Origin: Williamsia deligens
Lineage (GTDB): Bacteria > Actinomycetota > Actinomycetes > Mycobacteriales > Mycobacteriaceae
Length of the DNA: 64,000 nucleotides
Reading direction: 5' to 3'
NCBI RefSeq assembly: GCF_024171765.1
Contig: NZ_JAMTCI010000001.1
Coordinates: forward strand, 1 to 64,000
The translations under genes were made by a program, and so were the position numbers. The notes under the pieces are model-generated. The model ran no database searches. It worked only from the letters and a program-made list of their open reading frames with translations, and was not told the DNA's origin. Below are positions 25,157 through 35,968 of the stretch, piece by piece (within the stretch, counting starts at the first letter, position 1; each line of letters opens with the position of its first letter).

Positions 25157-26553
25157 CCACGACGCCGATCGAGCCCGCACACGGCTCCATCACCGAACCC
25201 ACCTCCGACATCGGCGCGCGCAGCGCTCGGCACCTGTGGGGCCACTTCGCCCGCCACGGCGCCGAGATCGTCCCCCCGGTCATCACCCGGGGTGAGGGTG
25301 TCCGCATCTTCGACGATCGCGGGCGGAGCTACCTCGACGGGCTCTCCGGTCTGTTCGTCGTGCAACTCGGCCACGGCCGTGAGGAACTCGCACGCGCGGC
25401 CGCGGAGCAGGCGTCGTCGCTCGCGTTCTTCCCCCTGTGGTCGTACACGACCCCGCCGGCCGCCGCGCTCGCCGAGCGACTGGCCAACTACGCGCCCGGC
25501 GATCTCAACCGCGTCTTCTTCACCACCGGTGGTGGCGAGGCGGTCGAGAGCGCCTGGAAGCTCGCGAAGAAGTTCTTCAAGCTGACCGGCAAACCGTTGA
25601 AGCACAAGGTCATCTCGCGGTCGGTGGCCTACCACGGCACCCCGCAGGGCGCGTTGGCGATCACCGGCATCCCCGCGATGAAGCAGGACTTCGAGCCGCT
25701 CACCCCGGGTGCGTTCCGGGCACCCAACACCAACTTCTACCGGGCGCCGGAGCACGGCGACGACGAGAAGGCGTTCGGGCGGTGGGCCGCCGACCGCATC
25801 GCCGAGGCCATCGAGTTCGAGGGCCCCGACACCGTCGCGGCGGTCTTCCTCGAACCGGTGCAGAACGCGGGAGGCTGCTTCCCGCCGCCTCCCGGCTACT
25901 TCGAGCGGGTCCGCGAGATCTGCGACGAGTACGACGTGCTGCTCGTCTCCGACGAGGTCATCTGCGCCTTCGGACGCATCGGGTCGATGTTCGCGTGCGA
26001 CGACTTCGGCTACGTGCCCGACATCATCACCTGCGCGAAGGGCATGACCTCGGGGTACTCGCCCATCGGGGCCATGATCGCCAGCGACCGGCTGTTCGAG
26101 CCGTTCGACGACGGCGTCACCTCCTTCGCCCACGGCTACACCTTCGGCGGTCACCCCGTGTCGGCGGCTGTCGCGCTGGCGAACCTCGACCTGTTCGACG
26201 CGGAGGGCATCACCGACCACGTGAAGGCCACCGCCCCGGACTTCCGACGCACCCTGAAGCGTCTGCACGACCTCCCGATCGTCGGGGACGTGCGCGGTGA
26301 GGGGTTCTTCTACGGGATCGAGCTCGTCAAGGACAAGGCCACCAAGGAGACCTTCACCGACGAGGAGTCCGAGCGGGTGCTGCGCGGCTTCCTGTCGCAC
26401 GCCCTGTTCGACGCCGGGCTGTACTGCCGGGCCGACGACCGGGGGGACCCGGTGGTCCAGCTGGCGCCGCCTCTCATCAGCGGTCAGGCGGAGTTCGACG
26501 AGATCGAGTCCATCCTGCGGTCGGTCCTGACCGAGGCCTACACCAAGATCTGA
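25153..26553 (+). CDS. Class III PLP aminotransferase (putrescine/omega-amine type)
   Basis: 466 aa. FTTGGGEAVESAWKLAKKF binds PLP phosphate, SDEVICAFGRIG carries the PLP-ring aspartate, and the lysine is in ITCAKGMTSGYSP. It resembles bacterial putrescine/spermidine-pyruvate aminotransferases. The ATG at 25153 overlaps the Lrp stop. It would yield the aldehyde used by the divergent dehydrogenase. The substrate assignment is inferred from neighbours. Confidence 0.9.
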   Translation: MTTTPIEPAHGSITEPTSDIGARSARHLWGHFARHGAEIVPPVITRGEGVRIFDDRGRSYLDGLSGLFVVQLGHGREELARAAAEQASSLAFFPLWSYTTPPAAALAERLANYAPGDLNRVFFTTGGGEAVESAWKLAKKFFKLTGKPLKHKVISRSVAYHGTPQGALAITGIPAMKQDFEPLTPGAFRAPNTNFYRAPEHGDDEKAFGRWAADRIAEAIEFEGPDTVAAVFLEPVQNAGGCFPPPPGYFERVREICDEYDVLLVSDEVICAFGRIGSMFACDDFGYVPDIITCAKGMTSGYSPIGAMIASDRLFEPFDDGVTSFAHGYTFGGHPVSAAVALANLDLFDAEGITDHVKATAPDFRRTLKRLHDLPIVGDVRGEGFFYGIELVKDKATKETFTDEESERVLRGFLSHALFDAGLYCRADDRGDPVVQLAPPLISGQAEFDEIESILRSVLTEAYTKI

Positions 26554-26570
26554 GGTGTACACCGCGATCT
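26533..26570 (+). repeat. Decayed 19-bp tandem duplication across the aminotransferase stop codon
   Basis: GAGGCCTACACCAAGATCT (26533-26551) is followed directly by GAGGTGTACACCGCGATCT (26552-26570), 15 of 19 identical, and each copy is followed by GA that completes TGA. This looks like an old replication-slippage duplication leaving a second, now untranslated, copy of the gene end. Confidence 0.55.
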
Positions 26571-26617
26571 GACCGTCGGCCGCGCGGCGGTCGTTCGCGT
26601 GGGTGATGATCGTGGTC

Positions 26618-27424
26618 GTGACCGACCTCGAAATCGCCCGACCGGGCGCCGTCCTGGCGTGCGACCCACCCGTCGCCGACGTCCCCGTCACCGTCGTGGC
26701 CCACGGCATGTCGTCGAGTCGGGCGGCGATGGACGGCGACGGCGTGTTCGACTGGGGTCCCGCGGGGCTCGGTCACCGTGTCCTCGTGCGGTACGACGCC
26801 CGCGGACACGGTCGCTCCACCGGGGGCACGGATCCCGCGGAGTACACCTGGCCCCGGCTCGCCGACGACCTGCTCGCGGTGATCGACACGGTGTCGCCGG
26901 GCAGCCCGGTCGACCTCATCGGGATGTCCATGGGGACAGCGAGCGCGCTCTACGCCGCACTGCGTGCACCGCACCGCATCCGACGTCTCGTCCTCGCGAT
27001 CCCCCCGACGGCATGGGAGACCCGCGCGCCCCACGTCGCCGGCTACCGCGACGCCGCCGACGCCATCGACACCGAGGGCATCGACGCGTATCTCGCCGCC
27101 GCCGCGGACGAACCGCAGCCGCCGATCCTGGCACCGCTGGCCCGGCGGCCCTACACCGCGGACGTCGTGGACGGATGCTTCCCCGCGCTGCTGCGGGGCG
27201 CCGCCGCCTCCGACCTCCCCGACCCGTCCGAGCTCGCACGGATCACCCACCCGACGCTGCTGTTGCCGTGGGACACCGATCCCGGACATCCCGTCAGCAC
27301 CGCCGAGGCGCTCGCCGACGCGTTGCCCGCGGCGACGCTGCAGGTCGCCACCATCCCCGACCAGATCCGCGGATGGGGTACGCAGGCGGCGCGGTTCCTC
27401 GGCGGCGACACCGCGACACTGTAG
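26618..27424 (+). CDS. Alpha/beta hydrolase
   Basis: 268 aa from the GTG at 26618; ATG 26606 and GTG 26603 are alternatives and none has a good Shine-Dalgarno. Oxyanion block VVAHGMSSS, nucleophile elbow GMSMGTA, strand block YDARGHGRSTGG. The catalytic Asp and His cannot be assigned with confidence; the usual C-terminal His is not obvious (PDQIRGW stands where GH.. is expected). Could be an esterase or a non-catalytic relative. Confidence 0.8.
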   Translation: MTDLEIARPGAVLACDPPVADVPVTVVAHGMSSSRAAMDGDGVFDWGPAGLGHRVLVRYDARGHGRSTGGTDPAEYTWPRLADDLLAVIDTVSPGSPVDLIGMSMGTASALYAALRAPHRIRRLVLAIPPTAWETRAPHVAGYRDAADAIDTEGIDAYLAAAADEPQPPILAPLARRPYTADVVDGCFPALLRGAAASDLPDPSELARITHPTLLLPWDTDPGHPVSTAEALADALPAATLQVATIPDQIRGWGTQAARFLGGDTATL

Positions 27425-27435
27425 GTTCGGCGCTC

Positions 27436-28737
27436 ATGCGTGATGTGTCCCGAGCGGCCCGGGTCGCGCTCGCCGCCGGCCTGTTCGGCGCGATCGCGGC
27501 GCTGCCCCTCGCGGCCGCGCCCGCGGGTGCGGCACCGGTCGCCGCGACCCCACCGGCAGCCGCCCCGGTCACGCCCGACACCTCCGCCTGCCCCTACCAG
27601 ACGGCGCCGGCTCCACCCGTCGACACCTCGGAGGTCCCGCCGCCGGGTCAGCAGGCGCCCGCCGCCCTGCCCGTGCCCCGCCCACCCGTGGGTGGCGACC
27701 GGCTCGGCGCCTGCGGCGTCGTGACCGCCGGCTCCGCCGACGTCCCGCGCGGCCTCACCTCGGCGGGCTGGCTGGTCGCCGACGCCACGTCGGGGACCGT
27801 CCTGGCCGCGAAGGACCCGCACGGCCGCTACCGCCCGGCCTCGACCATCAAGACCCTGCTCGCCCTGACCGCACTGCGGGACCTCGATCTCGACACCGTG
27901 GTGACCGGTACCCGCGAGGACTACTCCATGGAGGGCGACTCCGCGGGGATCGGCCCCGGCGGGACCTACACGGTGCGCCAGCTGCTGCAGGGCCTGCTGA
28001 TGGTCTCCGGCAACGACTGCGCCAACGCCCTGGCGCGCGAACTCGGCGGGTACGAGACCGCCGTGGGCAAGATGAACGACCTCGCGCACTCGCTCGGCGC
28101 AAAGGACACCCGCGCCGCCTCGCCGTCGGGTCTCGACGCACCCGGGATGAGCACGTCGCCGTACGATCTCGCCCTGATCTTCCGGGCGGCGCTGCGCGAC
28201 CCGACCTTCCGCGACCTGATCTCCCATGTCGACGCGCCGTTCCCCGGATACCCACCGCTCGCGGACGTCCCCGGCGACAAACCCCATGCCGGCTACCAGA
28301 TGCAGTCGCAGAACCGCCTGCTCACCGAGGGATTCCCCGGTGTCATCGGCGGTAAGACCGGGTTCACCGACGACGCCCGCAAGACCTATGTCGGAGCGGT
28401 CGAACGCGACGGCCGCACGCTCGTCGTGGTCCAGATGTACGGGTTCAACGAGATGGACGACTCGTACTGGGATCAGGCGAAGGCACTGCTGGAGTACGGG
28501 TTCGCGATCCCCAGGACCGCATCCGTGGGAACTCTCGTGGACGGCCGGGCGTCGTCCGGGAGCGGCTCGACGACCACTCGCCGCAGCACCGCGGGACCGG
28601 CCATCGCCCAGAACGTGTCCGACGAGGGCCCATCGGGCGGCGGCGTGGGCGAACGCCTGCTGATCGGCGGGGTCGGGGTCGTCGTCGTGGCCGGTCTGGT
28701 GGTCGCCGCGGTGCGGATCAACCGCCGGACGCGCTAG
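27436..28737 (+). CDS. D-alanyl-D-alanine carboxypeptidase (DacB1-like, PBP)
   Basis: 433 aa. Signal peptide (residues 1-32, cut after AGA), then an Ala/Pro-rich linker (about 33-90). The penicillin-binding domain has STIK (active Ser), SGN in LMVSGNDCAN and KTG in GGKTGFT. A C-terminal transmembrane helix (about 404-427) followed by RINRRTR anchors it. It trims the terminal D-Ala of peptidoglycan stem peptides. Comparable to M. tuberculosis Rv3330. The stop abuts the stop of the next, convergent gene without any spacing. Confidence 0.93.
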   Translation: MRDVSRAARVALAAGLFGAIAALPLAAAPAGAAPVAATPPAAAPVTPDTSACPYQTAPAPPVDTSEVPPPGQQAPAALPVPRPPVGGDRLGACGVVTAGSADVPRGLTSAGWLVADATSGTVLAAKDPHGRYRPASTIKTLLALTALRDLDLDTVVTGTREDYSMEGDSAGIGPGGTYTVRQLLQGLLMVSGNDCANALARELGGYETAVGKMNDLAHSLGAKDTRAASPSGLDAPGMSTSPYDLALIFRAALRDPTFRDLISHVDAPFPGYPPLADVPGDKPHAGYQMQSQNRLLTEGFPGVIGGKTGFTDDARKTYVGAVERDGRTLVVVQMYGFNEMDDSYWDQAKALLEYGFAIPRTASVGTLVDGRASSGSGSTTTRRSTAGPAIAQNVSDEGPSGGGVGERLLIGGVGVVVVAGLVVAAVRINRRTR

Positions 28738-29772
28738 TCAGTCCCGACGACGCCAGCGCAGCACACCGACGGCGGTCACCGCACCGGCGACCAACGCGGT
28801 GACCGCGCCGACGCCGGGTGTGGTCGGCGAGACGACGACGCGCGGTTCGATCACCACGGGGTCGGGCACAGCCGCGGCCCCGTAGGTGCGGTTCATCTCG
28901 TCCGTGGCCGCCCAGGCCGTCGCGAACAACACGATCCGCGTGGTGAAGAACGCGAACACCATGATGCCGATGATCGGGCCGAAGGTGGCGCCCGCCGGTC
29001 CGCTCAGCACGGTGCGGAGATAGAAGGTGGCGACGAGCTTGAAGACCTCGAACACCACGGCCGTGAGCAGGCCCGCCTTCACGGCGTTGCGATACGGCAG
29101 CGGGATCCGCGGCAACCGGGCGATGGCCCAGGTGAACAGCAGCGTCGACGCACCCAGCGACACCAGGACGGACACCACGCGCACCACGATGAAGATGCCG
29201 GGCACGTCGCCGACACCGATGTGGTCGAGCACCCACCTCGTCAGCCCGCTGCCCGCGAGCGCGGACAGACCGAACGACACGGCGAGCGCGACGAACAGAC
29301 CGAGCAGCGCGCCCAGGTCCCCGATCTTGGTGCGCACGAACGACTGTGCGGGTGGTTCCGGACCCCACTGCACCGTCAGGGCGTTGCGCAGGTTCGCCAT
29401 CCAGCCCAGCCCCGAGTACAGCGCCAACAGCAGACCGATGAGGCCGATGGAGGTGCGCGACGAGATCGCCTGGTCCATGAGGTCGTTGAGCTGGTTGCCC
29501 ATGTCTCCCGAGACCGAGTCCGTGATCTGTTGCTTGGCCTGGTCGAGCAGGTCTGGGCTCGCGACGAAGACGAATCCGGCGATCGCGAACGCCACCATGA
29601 GCAGCGGGAACAGCGCCAGCACGCTGAAGTACGTCGCCCCGGCGGCGAAGAAGTCGCCCTTGGAGCCCTGGTATCGCGCGCCGGCCGCGACGAGATGATC
29701 GAGCCACGGGTACCGGGCCCGGAGGGTGTCGAGCCGCGAGGGCTTGTCGTCCTGCGTCGTGGTGTCCGCCAT
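28738..29772 (-). CDS. YhjD/YihY/BrkB-family membrane protein
   Basis: 344 aa, about six transmembrane helices with the YihY core (FFAAGATYFSVLALFPLLM; GPIIGIMVFAFFTTRIVLFATAWAATDEM). The ATG MADTTT at 29772 is favoured over the GTG two codons upstream. Equivalent by position and type to M. tuberculosis Rv3335c beside trpS. It follows trpS by 20 bp, so they are probably co-transcribed. The C-terminus has one more hydrophobic helix and WRRRD. Function unknown. Confidence 0.86.
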   Translation of the reverse strand: MADTTTQDDKPSRLDTLRARYPWLDHLVAAGARYQGSKGDFFAAGATYFSVLALFPLLMVAFAIAGFVFVASPDLLDQAKQQITDSVSGDMGNQLNDLMDQAISSRTSIGLIGLLLALYSGLGWMANLRNALTVQWGPEPPAQSFVRTKIGDLGALLGLFVALAVSFGLSALAGSGLTRWVLDHIGVGDVPGIFIVVRVVSVLVSLGASTLLFTWAIARLPRIPLPYRNAVKAGLLTAVVFEVFKLVATFYLRTVLSGPAGATFGPIIGIMVFAFFTTRIVLFATAWAATDEMNRTYGAAAVPDPVVIEPRVVVSPTTPGVGAVTALVAGAVTAVGVLRWRRRD

Positions 29773-29792
29773 CGTCACCCGTTCCTCGTGCC

Positions 29793-31654
<1,862 letters not shown>

Positions 31655-31665
31655 GGGCAGGGAGT

Positions 31666-32943
31666 CTAGGCAGTGGTGCCGACGGCGCCGCGCCGGGAGG
31701 TGACCGCAGCGTGGCGGCGGGCCGTCACGGTCGCCACCGCGAGGACGACGAGTCCCGCCACGGCCAACCCAGCGCCGAGCACCGAGGGCGCGCGGTACCC
31801 GAGACCGGCGCCGATCACGATGCCGCCGAGCCATGCCCCGGCGGCGTTGGCGACGTTGAGCGCCGAGTGGTTCAGCGCGGCGGCCAGTGTCTGCGCGTCG
31901 GCCGCGGTGTCCATCAGACGTGTCTGCAGCGCGGGCACGAGCGCCGACCCGGTGACGCCGACGGCGAACACGAGCGGGACCGCGATCCACACCGTCCCCG
32001 CGAACGTCGCGAACGCGAGGAGCACCACGGCGATCGCCGCGAGACCGACGGTGAGGGTGAGCGTCACCGATCGGTCGGCGAGCGCGCCGCCCACGAGGTT
32101 GCCGACGACCATGCCGAGACCGAAGAGCATCAGCGCCACCGGCACCAGACCGCCCGGGAGTCCGGAGACGTCGGTCAGCGTGGTGTGGATGTAGGTGTAG
32201 AAGGCGAACATCCCACCGAAACCGACGATGCCGATCAGCACGGTCAACAACACCTGCGGGCGCCGCAGGGCACCCAGCTCGGTGAGGGGGTTCGTGACGG
32301 TCATCGACGACAGCGTCGGGAGGAACCGGAGCAGCGCGACGAGGGTGAGCAGTCCGATGACGACGACGAGCGCGAACGCCGACCGCCACCCGAGGTGCTC
32401 TCCGAGCCAGGTCGCGACGGGGACACCGACGACATTCGCCACCGACAGCCCCATCATCACCTGCCCGACGGACTTCGCACGGTTGCCGGGGCCCGCGAGG
32501 TGTGACGCGACCAGCGCCGCGACACCGAAGTAGGCGCCGTGGGGCAGGCCCGAGACGAAGCGGGCGATCATCAGCGTCGTCTGATCGGGCGCGACGACAC
32601 TGGCCAGGTTGCCGACGGTGAACGCCACCATCAACCCGATGAGCAGGCGGCGTCGCGACATCCGCGCGGTGAGCGCCGCGATCACCGGCGCACCCACGAC
32701 GACCCCGAGAGCGTAGGCCGAGATGACATGTCCGGCCGAGGGTTCCGACACACCCATCGATCCGGCGATGTCGGGCAGGAGCCCCATCGCGACGAATTCT
32801 GTGGTCCCGATGCCGAACCCGCCGAGCGCGAGGGCCAGGACCGCCCAGCGCCGGACCGACGACGACACCGGCGCACCCAGCGGCACCGCGTCGGTGGTGG
32901 CTGTGGCGGCGCTGTCGGTGAGGTTCTGGTCGGTGACGGTCAC
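31666..32943 (-). CDS. MFS transporter, DHA1/AraJ-like efflux type
   Basis: 425 aa with 12 predicted transmembrane helices. Helix 1 block GGFGIGTTEFVAMGLLPDIA and the helix 2-3 loop RMSRRRLL are typical of AraJ/YdhP-type drug:H+ or sugar efflux permeases. The substrate is unknown. GTG start. Upstream are icd and its terminator-like hairpin, so this gene probably has its own promoter. It leads the MFS-xth-trpS series. Confidence 0.9.
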   Translation of the reverse strand: MTVTDQNLTDSAATATTDAVPLGAPVSSSVRRWAVLALALGGFGIGTTEFVAMGLLPDIAGSMGVSEPSAGHVISAYALGVVVGAPVIAALTARMSRRRLLIGLMVAFTVGNLASVVAPDQTTLMIARFVSGLPHGAYFGVAALVASHLAGPGNRAKSVGQVMMGLSVANVVGVPVATWLGEHLGWRSAFALVVVIGLLTLVALLRFLPTLSSMTVTNPLTELGALRRPQVLLTVLIGIVGFGGMFAFYTYIHTTLTDVSGLPGGLVPVALMLFGLGMVVGNLVGGALADRSVTLTLTVGLAAIAVVLLAFATFAGTVWIAVPLVFAVGVTGSALVPALQTRLMDTAADAQTLAAALNHSALNVANAAGAWLGGIVIGAGLGYRAPSVLGAGLAVAGLVVLAVATVTARRHAAVTSRRGAVGTTA

Positions 32944-32956
32944 GAGGGAATCGAAC

Positions 32957-32972
32957 CCCGGCGACCGCCGGG
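32957..32972 (-). terminator. GC-rich hairpin between icd and the MFS gene
   Basis: CCCGGC (32957-32962), loop GACC, GCCGGG (32967-32972), a perfect 6-bp stem without a U-tract. It lies 54 bp beyond the icd stop and just before the MFS start. It may be a second, I-shaped terminator or a leader hairpin. Confidence 0.3.
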
Positions 32973-33002
32973 TCCATCCCTCCCGCGGCGGTGAGACTGT
33001 TC

Positions 33003-33020
33003 ACACCCCGCCGCGGGTGT
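33003..33020 (-). terminator. Terminator-like hairpin after icd
   Basis: ACACCC (33003-33008), 6-base loop, GGGTGT (33015-33020), starting 6 bp beyond the icd stop. There is no U-tract, as usual for actinobacterial intrinsic terminators, so support is structural only. Confidence 0.4.
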
Positions 33021-33025
33021 CGCGA

Positions 33026-34249
33026 TCAGCTGTCGCGGCGCGCGGCCTCGAGGTTCTCGTCGATGGCGCCGAGGAACTCCTCGGTCGTCAGGTACTCCTG
33101 GTCGCCGCCCACGAGCAGCGCGAGGTCCTTGGTCATCTTGCCGCTCTCGACGGTGTTGATGACGACGTCCTCGAGCTGGTGGGCGAACTCGATCACCTCG
33201 GGGGTGTTGTCGAGCTTGCCGCGGTGCTCGAGGCCCCGGGTCCAGGCGAAGATCGACGCGATCGGGTTGGTCGACGTCGGCTTGCCCTGCTGGTGCTGGC
33301 GGAAGTGGCGCGTCACGGTGCCGTGGGCCGCCTCGGCCTCGCAGATGCCGCCGTCCGGGGTCATCAGCACCGAGGTCATCAGACCGAGCGAGCCGTAGCC
33401 CTGCGCGACGGTGTCGGACTGGACGTCGCCGTCGTAGTTCTTGCACGCCCAGACGTAGCCGCCCTCCCACTTCAGGGAGGACGCGACCATGTCGTCGATG
33501 AGGCGGTGCTCGTAGTGGATCCCCGCGGCGTCGAACTCCGACTTGAACTCCTTCTCGAAGACATCGGCGAAGATGTCCTTGAAGGCACCGTCGTAGGCCT
33601 TGAGGATGGTGTTCTTGGTCGACAGGTAGACCGGGTAGTTGCGCTGCAGGCCGTAGTTCAGGGAGGCGCGCGCGAAGTCCTCGATCGACTTGTTGAAGTT
33701 GTACATCCCCATCACGACGCCCCCTTCCTTGTCCATCTGCACGATCTCGTGCTCGATGGGCTCGGACCCGTCCTCGGGGGTGTAGGTGATGGTGACCGTG
33801 CCGGCGCCGGGGACCTTGAAGTCGGTGGCGCGGTACTGGTCGCCGAAGGCGTGGCGACCGACGATGACCGGCTTGGTCCAGCCGGGCACGAGCCGGGGGA
33901 CGTTCGAGATGATGATGGGCGCGCGGAAGATGGTGCCGCCGAGGATGTTGCGGATCGTCCCGTTGGGCGACCGCCACATCTTCTTCAGACCGAACTCCTC
34001 GACGCGGGCCTCGTCGGGGGTGATCGTCGCGCACTTGACGCCGACGCCGTGTTTCTGGATGGCGTGTGCCGCGTCCACGGTGACCTGGTCGTCGGTCTCG
34101 TCGCGGTACTCGATGCCCAGGTCGTAGTAGTCGAGGTTGACGTCGAGGTAGGGGTGGATCAGCTTCTCTTTGATGAACTGCCAGATGATGCGAGTCATCT
34201 CGTCGCCGTCGAGTTCGACGACGGTGCCCTCTACCTTGATCTTGCCCAT
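33026..34249 (-). CDS. icd: NADP-dependent isocitrate dehydrogenase (homodimeric, eukaryote-like)
   Basis: 407 aa. It oxidatively decarboxylates isocitrate to 2-oxoglutarate in the TCA cycle. [29 protein letters not shown] (isocitrate phosphosite-like Ser), and [21 protein letters not shown] (metal-binding aspartates) are the marks of the icd1 subfamily. The ATG at 34249 matches the family start MGKIKVEG. Divergent from the riboswitch-controlled metY gene, the same order as Rv3339c-Rv3340. Confidence 0.96.
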   Translation of the reverse strand: MGKIKVEGTVVELDGDEMTRIIWQFIKEKLIHPYLDVNLDYYDLGIEYRDETDDQVTVDAAHAIQKHGVGVKCATITPDEARVEEFGLKKMWRSPNGTIRNILGGTIFRAPIIISNVPRLVPGWTKPVIVGRHAFGDQYRATDFKVPGAGTVTITYTPEDGSEPIEHEIVQMDKEGGVVMGMYNFNKSIEDFARASLNYGLQRNYPVYLSTKNTILKAYDGAFKDIFADVFEKEFKSEFDAAGIHYEHRLIDDMVASSLKWEGGYVWACKNYDGDVQSDTVAQGYGSLGLMTSVLMTPDGGICEAEAAHGTVTRHFRQHQQGKPTSTNPIASIFAWTRGLEHRGKLDNTPEVIEFAHQLEDVVINTVESGKMTKDLALLVGGDQEYLTTEEFLGAIDENLEAARRDS

Positions 34250-34444
34250 GTGACTGCGCGTCCTCCTCGGCGTGATGGCCGGCTCCCGGGGGAGGCACCT
34301 TGTGGGTGCCGGTGTGGGGCCGAGTCCACCGTAGTCCGCGCCGCGCGAGGCGTCCTCACCGACTCGACACCGGGGCACCCGGCATTTCGATCGCGACGAT
34401 TCCAGAGGCTGCCATGAGCGAATTCACGATGCTATATCCTTGGC

Positions 34445-34560
34445 GCCAGGTCATGAGTGTCAGCGACAAGCCCCGGCTCGGCTGACCGGCAACCCTCCAA
34501 CCGCGGTGGGGTGCTCCGGGTGAAAGACCAGGTTGTGGGTCCGCGAGTCGCGGTCCACGG
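34445..34560 (+). ncRNA. SAM-IV riboswitch
   Basis: The leader of metY-metX contains the conserved SAM-I/IV core: GGTCATGAGTG, CAGCGACAAGCCCCGG, CTGACCGGCAACCCTCCAA, CCGCGGTGGGGTGCTCCGGG. It closes with GAAAGACC, which pairs with the 5' GGTC (34449-34452 with 34526-34529). The strand after P1 (AGGTTGTGGG) is where the extra SAM-IV pseudoknot forms. It senses S-adenosylmethionine and represses downstream methionine genes. An AT-rich -10 (TATATC, 34433-34438) would start the transcript close to the 5' edge. Boundaries are approximate. Confidence 0.88.
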
Positions 34561-34567
34561 CAAGCGC

Positions 34568-34605
34568 GGGTCCGATGGTCGGACCCCCCGGGCGGCGATG
34601 CCCGG
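34568..34605 (+). promoter_or_regulatory. Riboswitch expression-platform hairpins
   Basis: Two adjacent hairpins: GGGTCCGA / TCGGACCC (34568-34575 with 34579-34586, loop TGG), and CCGGGC / GCCCGG (34588-34593 with 34600-34605). They end 10 bp before the metY Shine-Dalgarno AAGGAA (34615-34620). There is no U-tract, so control may be by intrinsic I-type termination, Rho, or masking of the ribosome site. Which applies cannot be decided from sequence. Confidence 0.5.
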
Positions 34606-34629
34606 CGCGACCTCAAGGAAGCACCCCTG

Positions 34630-35967
34630 ATGAGCGATCTCCCGTACGACGGAACCCTCGAACCCGAAGACCCCACGGCCTCGTGGAGCTTCGAGACCAA
34701 GCAGATCCACGCGGGCCAGACCGCCGACGCGGCCACCTCCGCGCGCGCTCTGCCGATCTACCAGACCACCTCGTACACCTTCCGCGACACGCAGCACGCC
34801 GCGGACCTGTTCGGCCTCGCCGAGCCGGGCAACATCTACACCCGGATCATGAACCCGACGCAGGACGCGGTCGAGCAGCGCCTCGCCGCGCTCGAGGGCG
34901 GCGTCGCGGCACTGCTCGTCGCGTCCGGCCAGGCCGCCGAGACCTACGCGATCCTCAACATCGTCGAGGCCGGTGGCCACGTCGTCTCCAGCCCCCGCCT
35001 CTACGGCGGCACCTACAACCTCTTCCACTACACGCTGCCCAAGCTGGGCATCGAGGTGACGTTCGTCGAGAACCCCGACGACATCGAGTCGTGGCGTGCC
35101 GCGGTGCGTCCGACCACCCGCGCGTTCTACGGCGAGACGATCGCCAACCCCAACAACGAGATCCTCGACATCCCGGCGGTGTCGGCGTTGGCGCACGAGC
35201 ACGGGGTGCCGCTCATCGTCGACAACACGGTGGCGACCCCGTACCTGATTCAGCCGCTCTCCCACGGCGCCGACATCGTCGTGCACTCGGCGACCAAGTA
35301 CATCGGTGGTCACGGCACCGCGGTCGGCGGCGTCATCGTCGACGGCGGCACGTTCGACTGGCGCGGACAGCGCGACGGCCAGGACCTGTTCCCCGGCTTC
35401 ACCACCCCGGACCCGAGCTACCACGGTGCGGTGTTCGCCGATCTCGGCGCGCCGGCGTTCGCCCTCAAGGCGCGTGTGCAGTGGTTGCGCGACACCGGTG
35501 CCGCGATCGCACCGTTCAACGCGTTCCTCATCTCGCAGGGTCTCGAAACCCTCAGCCTGCGCATCGAGCGCCACGTCGAGAACGCGCGCAAGGTCGCCGA
35601 CTTCCTCGAGAAGCACGATCAGGTGGAGTCGGTCGCCTACGCCGGCCTGCCGTCCTCCCCGTGGTACGAGCGTGGCCAGAAGCTGGCCCCGCGCGGTCAG
35701 GGCGCGATCGTCGCGTTCGAGATCGTCGGTGGTGTCGACGCCGGCAAGCGGTTCGTCGACGCGCTGACCCTGCACAGCCATGTCGCCAACATCGGCGACG
35801 TGCGCTCGCTGGTCATCCACCCCGCGTCGACGACGCACTCGCAGCTCATCGCCGAGGAGCAGCTCGCCGCAGGCGTGACCCCGGGTCTCGTCCGGCTCGC
35901 GGTCGGACTCGAGGGTGTCGACGACATCATCGCCGATCTCGAACAGGGATTCCGAGCGGCACGCTGA
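34630..35967 (+). CDS. metY: O-acetylhomoserine aminocarboxypropyltransferase (sulfhydrylase)
   Basis: 445 aa, Cys/Met-metabolism PLP enzyme. It makes homocysteine from O-acetylhomoserine and sulfide. [22 protein letters not shown] and the PLP lysine in [16 protein letters not shown] are intact. AAGGAA precedes the ATG. It is the first gene after the SAM-IV riboswitch and ends one base before metX. M. tuberculosis calls the equivalent metC (Rv3340). Confidence 0.95.
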   Translation: MSDLPYDGTLEPEDPTASWSFETKQIHAGQTADAATSARALPIYQTTSYTFRDTQHAADLFGLAEPGNIYTRIMNPTQDAVEQRLAALEGGVAALLVASGQAAETYAILNIVEAGGHVVSSPRLYGGTYNLFHYTLPKLGIEVTFVENPDDIESWRAAVRPTTRAFYGETIANPNNEILDIPAVSALAHEHGVPLIVDNTVATPYLIQPLSHGADIVVHSATKYIGGHGTAVGGVIVDGGTFDWRGQRDGQDLFPGFTTPDPSYHGAVFADLGAPAFALKARVQWLRDTGAAIAPFNAFLISQGLETLSLRIERHVENARKVADFLEKHDQVESVAYAGLPSSPWYERGQKLAPRGQGAIVAFEIVGGVDAGKRFVDALTLHSHVANIGDVRSLVIHPASTTHSQLIAEEQLAAGVTPGLVRLAVGLEGVDDIIADLEQGFRAAR

Positions 35968-35968
35968 G

